Positions 45,305 to 55,367 of a DNA stretch of 64,000 bases are shown one piece after another. The position numbers and the translations under genes were made by a program. The notes below the pieces were generated by a model. It worked only from the letters and a program-made list of their open reading frames with translations. It had not been told where the DNA came from and searched no databases. The number at the start of each line of letters is the position of its first letter. The stretch's first letter is position 1. The DNA is from Helianthus annuus (Eukaryota > Streptophyta > Magnoliopsida > Asterales > Asteraceae), in assembly GCF_002127325.2 (NCBI RefSeq), contig NC_035440.2, positions 76,485,523 through 76,549,522 of the forward strand, in the 5' to 3' direction.

Positions 45305-47300
45305 GACCATGTGTAGTGGTAACAACCTATAATGCCCCCACCATGGGGCATTATCCGACACGTGGCGTCCTAGTCAGCAAGGGGGCATTATAGCAAAAGT
45401 GGCGTAGTGGGGCATTATGCCAATAACCCCCATTCAAGCATTTCTCAATTTTTTTTAAACTTTAATACTTCATTAAATAAAAAAATACAATACTAGAAAT
45501 AAAAAAAAACATCCGATTAAAATTAAAAAAAAAAAAAAACTAGTTTTCGTCTTCGCTTTCTTCACCCTCGCCAACTTCGTCTTCCTCGTCCTCCGTTTCT
45601 TCCTCTCCCTCAGGTGGTACGTACCGAACCGACCATGCGTGGTGTACCAAATCAACCATTAACTGGGAATGGTACGGTTCGTAACGCAACTCTCGCGCAT
45701 TATTCACTCTTTCTTCCATTGACGCCTGCGGATGCTCCTGTTCAACGGCTTCTGGCACATAATTCTGGCATATCGCCTTTCCTTCGTCTTCCAAAATCAT
45801 GTTGTGCATGATTATACAAGCGTACATAGCATCTCTCATTTTTTGCTTGCTCCATGCACGACAAGGATTTCTCAAGTATTGCCAGCGTTGTTTAAGAACC
45901 CCAAAGCATCTCTCAATGTCTCTTCGTGAAGACTCTTGAACCTTTTTAAAGTATGCTCTTTTGTCATCAATAGGATCACTAAACGTCTTCACGAAAATCG
46001 AATACCTAGGATAAATTCCGTCGCTCAAATAATATCCATGGGGGTAGTAGTTTCCATTTGCGTAAAACGACGCTTTTGGAGCTTTGCCAGAAATCCACTC
46101 CTCTAACAACGGCGATTGTTCAAAAACATTGATATCATTGCATGACCCGACCACGCCAAAGTAAGCCGACCAAACCCAAAGGTCCTGTGAAGCAACCGCC
46201 TGAAGAATAATAGTGGGTCCTTTTTGGTCACCACGTGTGTGTTGGCCTCGCCATGCAGTCGGGCAGTTATCCCAACGCCAATGCATGCAATCTATGCTCC
46301 CGATCATACCAGGCAAACCATGCTCGGCATTATGTACCTCGTAGATCTTTTGAAGGTCCTCCCATGTAGGCGTTCTAAGATAACGCACACCGTACACATC
46401 AATTATACCTTTATAAAAAAAATATAGATAAACATAAGATTCAAAAAAAAAAAAAAAATTCTAAGCATACTCGTCGTTTAAAAAAAATAAAAGTAAAGTA
46501 TAAGAATTGTACCGCGACAAAAATGTTCCAAGCTATCTCGTGTTGTTTTCTCCGCCATTTTTAGATACTCGTCGTTGATGTCGGTAGTGTTACCAGAAGC
46601 AAGGATTCGTAATGCCGACGTACACTTTTGGATACCGGTAAATCCAAGTGCCCCTCTCGCTTCCGGTTTTTGTTTAAAATAATCGTAGTTGGCTTCCAAG
46701 TCGTTGACTATGCGTAGAAACAACCGCTTACTCATTCGGAAACGACGCCTAAAAAAATCGTTTGAAAATGTCGGCGCCTCGTCAAAATAGTCTTTCATTA
46801 AATGATCGTGTGCCGCGCGTCGGTCTCGTTCAACATAGCCTCTTTTATTTTTTTGTGCTTGGGGCCGACGAGAATGCTGGACATATCGCACCGCTAATTG
46901 ACATGCACTCGTAACCGCCTCTTGCTCAAGCTCCTCATCGGTCGAACCATCGCCATCCGCAAAATACTCGTTGTAGTAAAAATTTATCATGGATGAAGAA
47001 CTAGGAGAATCCATCAAGTTTTTTTAAAAAATTGTGGGATTTTTTAGAGAGGTTTTGAGATTGTTTTTGTTGAAAATGGATGAGTTTTGGTGGTTTATAT
47101 ATATTAATAGGTTTAAAAAAAATTAAATCAACTAGCCGTTGATTGGTTGGTTCAATGTTGAGGAGCGTTTTAATTTAAACGCCGGGGGGGATTTTTTTCA
47201 AAAAACACGCCCTATAACGCCTACCGTAATGGTAGGCGGGGCGTTATAGGGCGTTATAAAGCAAAAATTTTTTAAAAAAAACGCCCCATTACGCTTGGTC
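45305..47300 (-). mobile_element. complete PIF/Harbinger transposon
   Basis: 1996 bp flanked by TTA (45302-45304 and 47301-47303). Terminal inverted repeats are GACCATGTGTAGTGG and, at the other end, the complement GACCAAGCGTAATGG. Subterminal GGGGCATTAT/GGGCGTTATAGGG repeats lie inside both ends. It contains one two-exon transposase gene on the minus strand. No second (Myb-like) ORF is apparent. Confidence 0.93.
45540..47017 (-). CDS. PIF/Harbinger DDE transposase (HARBI1/plant transposon protein type)
   Basis: Two exons, 47017-46513 and 46408-45540, joined across a 104-bp GT-AG intron (46409-46512) in phase, giving 457 codons. Exon 1 ends CRG and exon 2 begins IIDVYGVRYL. Exon 1 encodes an acidic N-terminus and a helix-turn-helix-like region (FRRRFRMSKRLFLRIVNDL). 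Exon 2 holds the DDE nuclease: first Asp in IGSIDCMHWRW, second in YYLSDGIYPRY, Glu in RRDIERCFGVLKQRW, then MYACIIMHNMILEDE. The C-terminus is acidic. No stop or frameshift is seen. It would cut at the TIRs and insert at TTA. Full activity would usually need a partner Myb-like protein that this element lacks. Confidence 0.9.
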
Positions 47301-47303
47301 TTA

Positions 47304-47919
47304 GAAGGGAAAATACAAGGGTTTGATCATAACGTATGGTTTAAAGTTCGCTCATTGAATCTTGAATATATATTTAAATATTTCCTTAATTATGAACTAA
47401 AGTTTAATGTTAAAAATGTAATAGTCTCATTAACATTAAAAGAAAATCTAATAACTAATTTTTTCCTTAATTATCAATTGGAATGAATTTAAAATTTTGG
47501 AAGTAGTAAATGGTTTTGACTCTAATTCAAATTCCGTAATTAATCATTTCCTTATTACAAAATTTGATTTAAAATACGTAAGTCTGTCATTAAGATTAAA
47601 AACAAATATAACATGTATATATTTCCTAACTTATCAAATAATTATAATTTTTTTACCAAACTGTATATAGTAGGAAATCATTTGCAAGTTTAATTTAAAT
47701 TTAAATTCAGTAACAAATAATAAGTTTAAACCAAATTTGATTTAACTGAATAAGTTGAAACCAATTTTGATTTAATAAGCATACTCATTGACATTAAAAT
47801 CAAAATTAATAATGGAACATTTCTTTCATTTAAAATTTTATATAAATGTTTCTTTCAACACTGTTAAACAATATAATTTATTGTGAGAACATCCGTGTAA
47901 TACACGGGACTTAAACTAG
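47304..47919 (+). mobile_element. Helitron-like 3' end
   Basis: The perfect hairpin CCGTGTAATACACGG (47893-47907) followed by GACTTAAACTAG ending at 47919 before T is a textbook plant Helitron terminus. The upstream 600 bp is AT-rich without a gene. The Harbinger element may have inserted into the Helitron. The 5' TC end was not found. Confidence 0.6.
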
Positions 47920-48059
47920 TACATATATATGTGTATTGTCAAATCTTGAATTATACACATATGTATAGTCAATTTAAACTATACATATGTGTATATTACG
48001 AAAACTTAGGAAATAATGTGTGGTCCAGAATGTTTCTCACTATCCTGGTGCTTCTCACA

Positions 48060-48233
48060 TGATTCTAACCCTATATATAGTGTTAGATCATTTTTGAACA
48101 ACCCCTTAATTGTGAACACTAGTGAACTAATCCTAACCCTTAATTATCAATACATAAGTGCAAATCAATGTCAGAATTTGTCTGGATTTCTTCACTCAGT
48201 TCACAAATACACTAGCGTTCACTCTAGAACTCC

Positions 48234-48237
<4 letters not shown>
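48060..48237. mobile_element. degenerate MITE, same family as 35388-35606
   Basis: Shares GTGAACACTAGTGAACTAATCC and CACTCAGTTCACAAATACACTAG with the copy at 35388. The right end abuts (TA)n. The left half is shortened. Confidence 0.6.
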
Positions 48238-48267
<30 letters not shown>

Positions 48268-48272
<5 letters not shown>

Positions 48273-48660
48273 AGAGGATCATGAGAAAACTACATATAAA
48301 TGAGAAAACTAGAAAACAAACTAAAAAAAGCTAAAAAACATACCCATTTTTTTTTTTACAATTTTTTTATAAAAAAATCGCTAGTTTTTATATATAAAAA
48401 AATTAAAAAAAATTGTTGTACTGCACATGTGCATTATATCTGCATTATGTGTATTACACATATGCACTATATCCGTAATAGTGCACATGCGCGATACAAC
48501 AAAAAATGTTTTTTTTTTTTTTGAATTTTTTCCATGAATAAAAACCTGCGATTTTTTTTTTTAAATTTAAAAAAAAATAATTTTGGTATGTTTTTTAGAC
48601 TTTTTTAATTAGTTTTTTGGTATTCTCGTCTAAACTAGTTTTCTCATGATCTATCCCCTA
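48268..48660. mobile_element. MITE (TAGGGAGAGGATCATGAGAAAAC ends)
   Basis: The left end AGGGAGAGGATCATGAGAAA is mirrored by TTTTCTCATGATCTATCCCCTA at the right; it is flanked by (TA)n on both sides. The centre is A/T homopolymer-rich with a GCATTA/GCACATG repeat. No ORF of note. Confidence 0.8.
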
Positions 48661-48687
48661 TATATATATATATATATATACATATAT

Positions 48688-49216
48688 AGGGAGAAGATCA
48701 TGCGAGAACCACCTCTTATTGTGAGAACCGCGAGAACCAATGTGAACACACCAAAAATGCCTAAAAATAGCTAAAAATCACACAAAATTTTTTTTTTTTG
48801 AATTTTTTAATATTTTTTATAAAAAATCGCTACTTTTCGAAGCCAAAAAAAAAAAAATTTTGGCTTCTAAAAGTAGCGATTTTAACATGAAAAATATTAA
48901 AAAATGCAAAAAAAAATTTAGATTTTTTTTGGTTTTTTGGGGGTTTAGTTTTTAGCATTTTAGCTTGGGGGGGGGGGGGGTTTAGGTTTTTTTTGGAGGG
49001 GGGGGTTAGGTTTTTTTTAGCATTTAGCTTGGGGGGGGGGGGGGTTTAGGTTTTTTTGGGGGCGGAGGGGGGGGGGTGGGGGGGTTTAGGTTTTTTTGGG
49101 GGGGGGGGGGGGCGTGGGGGTTAGTTTTTTTTAGGTTTTTTTTTTAGCTATTTTAGGTTGTGTTCACATTGGTTCTCAAGGTTCTCACAATAAGGGTGGT
49201 TCTCGCATGAGCCTCT

Positions 49217-49220
<4 letters not shown>
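48688..49220. mobile_element. MITE with ~60-bp TIRs and G-tract core
   Basis: The left arm (AGGGAGAAGATCATGCGAGA, then GTGAGAACCGCGAGAACCAA) is the reverse complement of the right arm (TTGGTTCTCAAGGTTCTCAC to GAGCCTCTCCCT) with few mismatches. (TA)n lies on both sides. The interior has runs of 12-17 G in a GGGGTTTAGGTTTTTTT repeat (48965-49130). Confidence 0.85.
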
Positions 49221-49271
<51 letters not shown>

Positions 49272-49277
<6 letters not shown>

Positions 49278-49717
49278 GAGAGAGAGAGAGACAGGAAGGT
49301 CTAAATGAGAACGCTAAATATTGAGAGAACCATGAGAACTAATGAAAAAAATAACATGAACTTGGTAAAAAACAATTCCCCAAATTCAATTTTTTTTACA
49401 CTCATCATTATTATTCGAATACAATGTTAAAAATTTAATTTACATGTTTAAATTTGCGAGAATTCATAAATAAAGAAAATTTACATATGTGTAGGTTTGC
49501 CATTTACATATATATAAATTTGTTATATTTACACATGTGTAAAAAATCTATTAAGAGTGATTTTAAGAGGAGAAATAAATTAATTGATGTTGTATTTTTT
49601 TTTTATGTTGTATCTTAATTACAATAAGATTTGTATTAAAAAATTGGTTTTAATTGGTTTTTTCATTCGTTCTCAAGGTTATCGCAATATTTAGCGTTCT
49701 CAAGATAACTCTCCCCT
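49272..49717. mobile_element. MITE with GAGAACGCTAAATATTG TIRs
   Basis: Left GAGAACGCTAAATATTGAGA is mirrored by the right CGCAATATTTAGCGTTCTC. Both arms continue to GAGAACTAATG/CATTCGTTCTC. A (TA)n of ~55 bp precedes it. Confidence 0.82.
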
Positions 49718-51117
49718 ATATAGATTAGGAGACATGCCAATGAAATGATAACTTCTATAAAGTACTTATAGTAAATTATTTTTGGGATGGCCAAACGTTT
49801 AAAGGTACACCCTATGTGAGAGAGATATAAATTTTTTAATATGGGACGGGTAAACGGCAAACCAAGTTTGTGAAGAAGACACGTCAAGTAGCACCCATTA
49901 TTTTTCGGTCCTAAACGACACCCCTAAAACTCTAACCAAGTAAACTACTGTATATCCTCACAGTAGACTAGTAACCCTAAGTTTGTGTGCTGACCGGTAA
50001 TATGTAACGATATTGGTAGGTCCTCTAGGAAGCTTCATGGAAAGTTCTTATGGCAATTTCGTACGTTTTAAGTTTTATTGTTTTCCATGGAGACAACAAT
50101 GTGAAGGATTAGATACAAAGTCCGACCAAAACAAAAGGCATATGGGAGGATGGCTTATTCGTGGCTTCATGCATGAAGGTGTGGCCTACACCATAATATA
50201 TTATATCAAACCTTCAGAATTTAATATCTAATCATATTACTGACAGAAACGTGTCTAGTTTTGATTGTCTTTATTTTTCTTTTGAACACAGCAAAAACAC
50301 GTAGTATTACAATCCATCAAAACGCCATTCAAAATTCTACATCTCTTCAGTATTAAGCAATGACTTTGCACTTTATGCTATAAAGATTTATAGATTTCTA
50401 ATTTATGTTTTATTAGTTTTTGTGTGTTATGCATTTAGCTTGGAGCTGATTTACATAATTTACAAAATTATTTGGTTTTTATGGTAATTTGTTTTGGAGA
50501 AAATTTTTTGTCAGGTTTCGTTAGAATCATACTCTTGAGAAGAAATTTACAAAAATCTGATCCGGGAATAATATATATGTTACATTACAAGAAATTAGTC
50601 ATGTGTTCGACTTTATTACTTTGTTCGTCATTTCTATAACGCCAAATTAATCATATACATTTTATATATACACCCTTGCTTGTAATCTCCATGAGGTTGT
50701 GCTAACTTTTTTCTTATAGGGTTACAGCAAATGACAATTCGTTACTTTTTTCTTAATAGATAAAAAATACGAAAATTAGATTTTGATTTTTAAAACTATG
50801 ATGCACTGGTCAATAATAATTTGTACCGTCAATGTAATCGATAACCCTCATGGCTTTCTTTTAATTATGTCGTTTCAAAACGATTACACCTGATTCGGAT
50901 AAAACTCAATCATTTTTTCATTAAGAATAGACATGGTTAGTATTAGACTATAAGTCCACGGGCTCAGTTAGGTTTTTAGGGTTACTCGTAATCGCTATAT
51001 ATTATAAGCTACTCATTCAATAATGGTCATTCAGTCTTTCATAATTCTTACAGTTAGTTTCCGTTTAGCGTAAGATTGCCCTTAGCTCACAACGAAAAGA
51101 AAACGTTCCCAGTCTCA
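49718..51117. other. non-genic stretch
   Basis: I see no gene. A 72-codon frame at 50013-50231 has no features that convince me. Two AACGCCA words (50322, 50638) echo the Ulp1 element and may be a fragment of that family. Confidence 0.45.
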
Positions 51118-51126
51118 TTGATCAAA

Positions 51127-52443
51127 GAGTAAATTACAAGTTTTGTCCTTTATGTTTGTCCCAAATTTCAGGCGCTGTCCTTTACCTTTAAAATTGATGA
51201 GTTTTGTCCTTAACGTTTCAAAATCATGCATGTTATGTCCTTTAGGGCAAACCAAGCTAATTTTTTTTGTTAAATCAGATCATGTGCAAGGCACATGAGG
51301 GCATTTTTGTAATTTTGTTTTTAGGAAAATTTATGTAATTAAATTGAAATAAATACCCCATCACCATCCTCAAAAGTTGCAGACCACTTGCCATAACCTG
51401 CCGCCACCACCTCCTACCCTCACCTGCCGCCGACCACCACCACCTCCCACCCTCACCTGCCACTGACCACCCACTATCTCCACCATCGCCTGACCCACCA
51501 TCACATTCCACCGTCTCCAACATCACCATCAACATCCACCCCTTCAATCCACCATCACCAAAAACCAAAAACATTCATCAATTACCCCCTCTCTTTCTCT
51601 CAACCGAAATCATCTGAACAAACAAAAAATCCCCAAATCTGAACATCCACCCCCACGAAATCACCTGAACAAACAAAAATCCCCAAATCTCTGAACAAAC
51701 AAAAAATCCCCAAATTCAGGGTTAGAACACTTACTGTATGCACAATTTCAATTGAAATTCAAGTATGTTACCACCTCCAGCGACCGCCCTAGAACCGCCG
51801 CCACACGAATTTCTGGCACCCGATTCAGTCGCCGTCGATTTCAACATGAACTGACATATCTGACACGATTTCAACAACCAGTAGATCTGACTCAATTCAA
51901 CAAAATTCTGGCAAATCTGACTCGTTTCCTACTCTCGAGCGGTGGTTATAGTAGATGATGAAGGGGCGGTGGTTGTTGTAGATGATGAAGGGGCAGCGGT
52001 TGCTTATAGTTGCAATGGTGGAGGATGGTGGCGGTTGTAGCAGGTTGCGGCAATGGAGGCTGATGGTGGCGGTGGTAAAGAAAGATATAGGGGTGGGTCG
52101 CCGGAGGTGGTGTAGGGTGGGTGGTGGCATGTCGGTAATGGGGTAGCCGATTTGGGTGAAGAGAGAGTAGGTATAACTGTGTATTTCTTATATATATGTA
52201 ATATAATAATTTTTATTTTAAATTTAGTTTGTTTTGTTTATTTAAATATATTAAATAAACATGTAAAAAGACTAACCTACCCTTGTGTAATCTGATTTAA
52301 CAAAAAAAATTAACTGGGTTTGCCCTAAAGGACATAACGTGCAAGATTTTGAAACGTTAAGGACAAAACTCATCAATTTTAAAGGTAAAGGACAGCGTCT
52401 GAAATTTAGGACAAAAATAAAGGACAAAACTTGTAATTTACTC
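51127..52443. mobile_element. Mutator-like non-autonomous element with ~165-bp TIRs
   Basis: 1317 bp. Ends GAGTAAATTACAAGTTTTG are mirrored for about 165 bp with few mismatches. The 9-bp target duplication is TTGATCAAA (51118-51126 and 52444-52452). The core has CCACCACC-rich and gene-like GC-rich stretches on both halves (51360-51560, 51770-52130) but no clear transposase. Confidence 0.92.
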
Positions 52444-52619
52444 TTGATCAAATTAAAAATCCAGTATGCTCAAAATATATTGCAATCATAATCGATAAAA
52501 AAAAAATTCCAAGAACACCTCACAGTAAAATGAAAATGTTCTAAAATAATTAAACTAACATAAACTTCTTAATTAACTAAACTAATATTTTAAAGATATC
52601 ATCAGGAAAATACAAAATC

Positions 52620-53060
52620 TTAAAGAGCAACCATTGAAAGAGTATGGAAGCCATCATCATGGTTTACAAGAGCCACTGACTGTCGGGCTGCAACTATCCT
52701 TTCGTGCGCTAACCGGACGATTCTATCCCATCTTCTTCCCACAACCTCCGGAGAAGTGATTATTCGACCCAACTGAAAGACGAAAAGATTTGAATCTTGT
52801 GCTATGGATTCAGCAATGTCTTTTATAGGTCTCAAACTGAGTAGTAGTTTCAAACAGAATGGCCATATTAAGGAAGCCAGAATCGGTGTTGCTGTAAACG
52901 TGTGTACTTGTGAAATCCCCAGCAGCTTCACCTTCGCTACAAGCATAAAGTGCAAAGGCATTGCTTGATACTGAAGAGAGGTAGGAGTCTGAATGGTGTT
53001 TGATGAATTTGTAATAGCGAAAGGTACGTGTTTTTGTTGTGTTTTAAAAGAAAAACACAC
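52620..53060 (-). CDS. unrecognised 146-codon ORF
   Basis: I do not recognise the product. It has a mildly hydrophobic centre (HTFTATPILASLIWPFCLKL) that could span a membrane, followed by a charged, helix-prone C-terminus (GRRWDRIVRLAHERIVAAR). It lies outside any element I can delimit. Upstream on the minus strand are (GA)n/(CA)n tracts and a TATATA run near 53080, which could be a promoter. It could be an exon remnant of a host gene or chance. Confidence 0.3.
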   Translation of the reverse strand: MCFSFKTQQKHVPFAITNSSNTIQTPTSLQYQAMPLHFMLVAKVKLLGISQVHTFTATPILASLIWPFCLKLLLSLRPIKDIAESIAQDSNLFVFQLGRIITSPEVVGRRWDRIVRLAHERIVAARQSVALVNHDDGFHTLSMVAL

Positions 53061-53472
53061 TCACTCTCTCTCTCTCTGTATATATGTGTGTGTTTTTAGA
53101 TGATCGAGAGACATCAGATGCGTTTGTCCTTTACTTCATACGGAGAACAAGATTTAGTTCTTAGATTTTTTATTTGTATTTGAGTTCTCATCTATATATA
53201 TTAACGGTTGGAAATTTTGTGAAAATAATATTTTTCACAAAAATATTAAAAAATGATTTTTTTCTATTTTAGACTAGAAACAAATATAAGAAACTGAGGC
53301 TTTTTTATATATTTATGGAAATATTTCACAAAGTAATCAACTTTTATGAGTGTTCTAATCAGGTCACAATAAAAAAAATTGTTCGAATTAAGTCATTAAA
53401 GTTTATTTTATGTTCAAATCTTATATAATTTACCTGAATAGCAGGTAAACTATCCTATGTGACATTTATATA
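53061..53472. other. AT-rich spacer
   Basis: Microsatellites (CT)n and (TG)n at 53062-53095, otherwise nothing identifiable. Confidence 0.5.
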
Positions 53473-53473
53473 T

Positions 53474-53792
53474 ATATATTTATTTATTTTTTGAACGGCC
53501 AACGAATCCTCCAAATGGGCTACTGGCGAAATTCACCACATGGATACACTCGCCTCCGAACCGGGGAAAACCCTCACCTAGGGCCGAAGCCCGTGAACAC
53601 TCGCCCGAAGGCACGACAGTGCGGTGAGGTAAAACCCGCTCAGTTCAAGGATCGAACTAGCGATCTCCACCTATTCGCCTAGTCTCCCATCATCACCAGG
53701 TGCCGCAGAAAATAATGGGAGAGCAGGAATCGAACTTAGGTCCCTTAGAACACCAAGACTCTCCCTTACCACTCCACCACCACCTCATTGGC
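53474..53792 (-). mobile_element. SINE (tRNA-type)
   Basis: On the minus strand an A-box-like AGTGGTAAGGGAG (53761-53774) and a B box AAGTTCGATTCC (53727-53738) are ~30 bp apart near the 5' end, the RNA polymerase III promoter layout. The A/T-rich tail is at the left. Probable target duplication CATTTATATAT at 53463-53473 and 53793-53803. It encodes no protein. Confidence 0.78.
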
Positions 53793-53818
53793 CATTTATA
53801 TATTTATTTATTTAGCTT

Positions 53819-54928
53819 GAGTAAACTGCCATTTTGGTCCCTGTGGTTTGGGCACTTTTGCCATTTTAGTCCAAATCACAAACTTTTTACATCTGGGTCT
53901 CTGTGGTTTGCATTTTCTTGCCATTTTAGTCCAAAATCCAAAAACCCTCTATTTTGACTGTTGAAACCTGATTATCTTGTCCTTTAGTGCAGGGGCATTC
54001 TGGTCATTCTGATTTTACTCTTCTAATAAATTAAAACAAAATTAATTATATATTATATAATATATAATATATATTAGTTCACCACCGTTCTTAGTTCTCT
54101 CAGTTCAACACAGATACACACACTCTCTCTCTCAGTTCTCTGTCTCTCTACACTGTTCACCACCGTCATCACCACAGATCACCACCGTTCCCACCGCCAT
54201 ACACACTCTCTCTCTCTCACAGTTCTCTCTCTACACATATCTCTCCTACATCCTTCTTTCTTTTCAGATCTGTAAATAAGGGGTGGTTGACGATGACTGA
54301 TTATTTGGGGATTTTGGGTGTTTTATGAAGTTTCTAGTGAATATTTGGGGATTTTTGAGTTTTTGTTTCTAGTGAATAGTGGGTTTTCGGTTTTGAGGGG
54401 TTTTCACGATGGTTGTGGTGGCAGGTGGATGGTGTTTGCTGGTGTTGGTGGTTGCAGGTTGGGTGGTGGTGGCAGGTGGGTGGTGGTGACGGCAGTTGTG
54501 GGGGTGGGAGTGGGTGATGGCAGGTGGCGGGATTGAGAGGTGGTGTAGAGAGATGGGGGCGGTGGTGGCAGATGGGGGCGGTGATGGCTGGTGTTTGCTG
54601 CTGCTGGTGGAGCCGTCGTCATCAGAGTAAAAAGTTTTGATCGATGGTGGTGATGGCTGGTGTTTCAAGGCTATGATGATCAGAGTATCCGACCCGCATC
54701 TTGGCGGAGCAAAATCCAGATGGCATAGTGAAGAAGAATTTGACATTCTCTCACCAAGCAACTGTCTATTCTGCAGCCATGGCGTAACTCGTTTCTTCTT
54801 TGTCCCCATCCCCCAATTACAGATCTGAGCCCGTCTCCTTGCATTTAATTTATTTTCTCTTGAATATATGATTTTTTTTTTAAATCCAGACTCTTTACAC
54901 TTTTGTGTTTGTTTATTTTGTTAAATTC
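53819..54928 (+). mobile_element. Mutator-like element, left end only
   Basis: The end GAGTAAACTGCCATTTTGG belongs to the same GAGTAAA-type class as 51127. It has internal GCCATTTTAGTCC repeats, CT-rich leader-like DNA (54100-54260) and a GGTGGTGG-rich, gene-like stretch (54400-54620). No matching right end occurs before the LTR at 54929, so it is truncated or interrupted by element F. Confidence 0.6.
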
Positions 54929-55367
54929 TGTAGGATCGTTTGCTTACCTAAACGAGTCGTTCAGAGGTTTCTCCTTGAATTCAGGTGCGGAATAACAAGA
55001 AAATAGCACACAGTTCACTTAATCACCTTTCGTATTGATTTGTCAAGTTGTACAGTCCAAATCTCACACCGGCAGAGCTTCGGCGTAGAAATCACACTTG
55101 TTCTACTTGGATCGCTCGAACAACTACTATATATAGGCTGTTCGGTTCGCTTATTGGACAGCCCAATAAGCGAACCATGTTCTTGTCACTCGAGCGAACC
55201 AAGCAACATGCCAAATAAACGGACCAAGACACTTAACCGTTCGAGCGGACCAGTTACATCTCCGTTCGAGCGGACCTATGACCAATTGGACCACATGAGC
55301 GAACCTAAGCCCAATTTCTATACAATCTCCTATTTTCTCGTAATTCGAGCCCTAATCTATACATTTC
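54929..55367 (-). repeat. Element F: LTR fragment related to element B, split by Gypsy E
   Basis: The start TGTAGGATCGTTTGC, the ACGAGTC..TCAGAGG and GGTGCGGAA words, ATCTCACACCGGCAG and CCTATTTTCTCGTAA all match B's LTR in order. It has a perfect 14-bp inverted repeat GGTTCGCTTATTGG/CCAATAAGCGAACC (~55147-55179) and several GAGCGAACC/GAGCGGACC words. E begins at 55368, so the rest lies beyond the window. Confidence 0.85.

Noticed and set aside
50013..50231. 72-codon ORF
   Set aside because: No motif, no clear promoter or splice context, and short; chance is as likely.
53491..53682. 63-codon ORF in the SINE region
   Set aside because: Lies inside a Pol III-type SINE with A and B boxes; not protein-coding.
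54369..54809. 146-codon minus-strand His/Pro/Thr-rich ORF
   Set aside because: Antisense of GGTGGTGG repeats in a truncated Mutator-like element.
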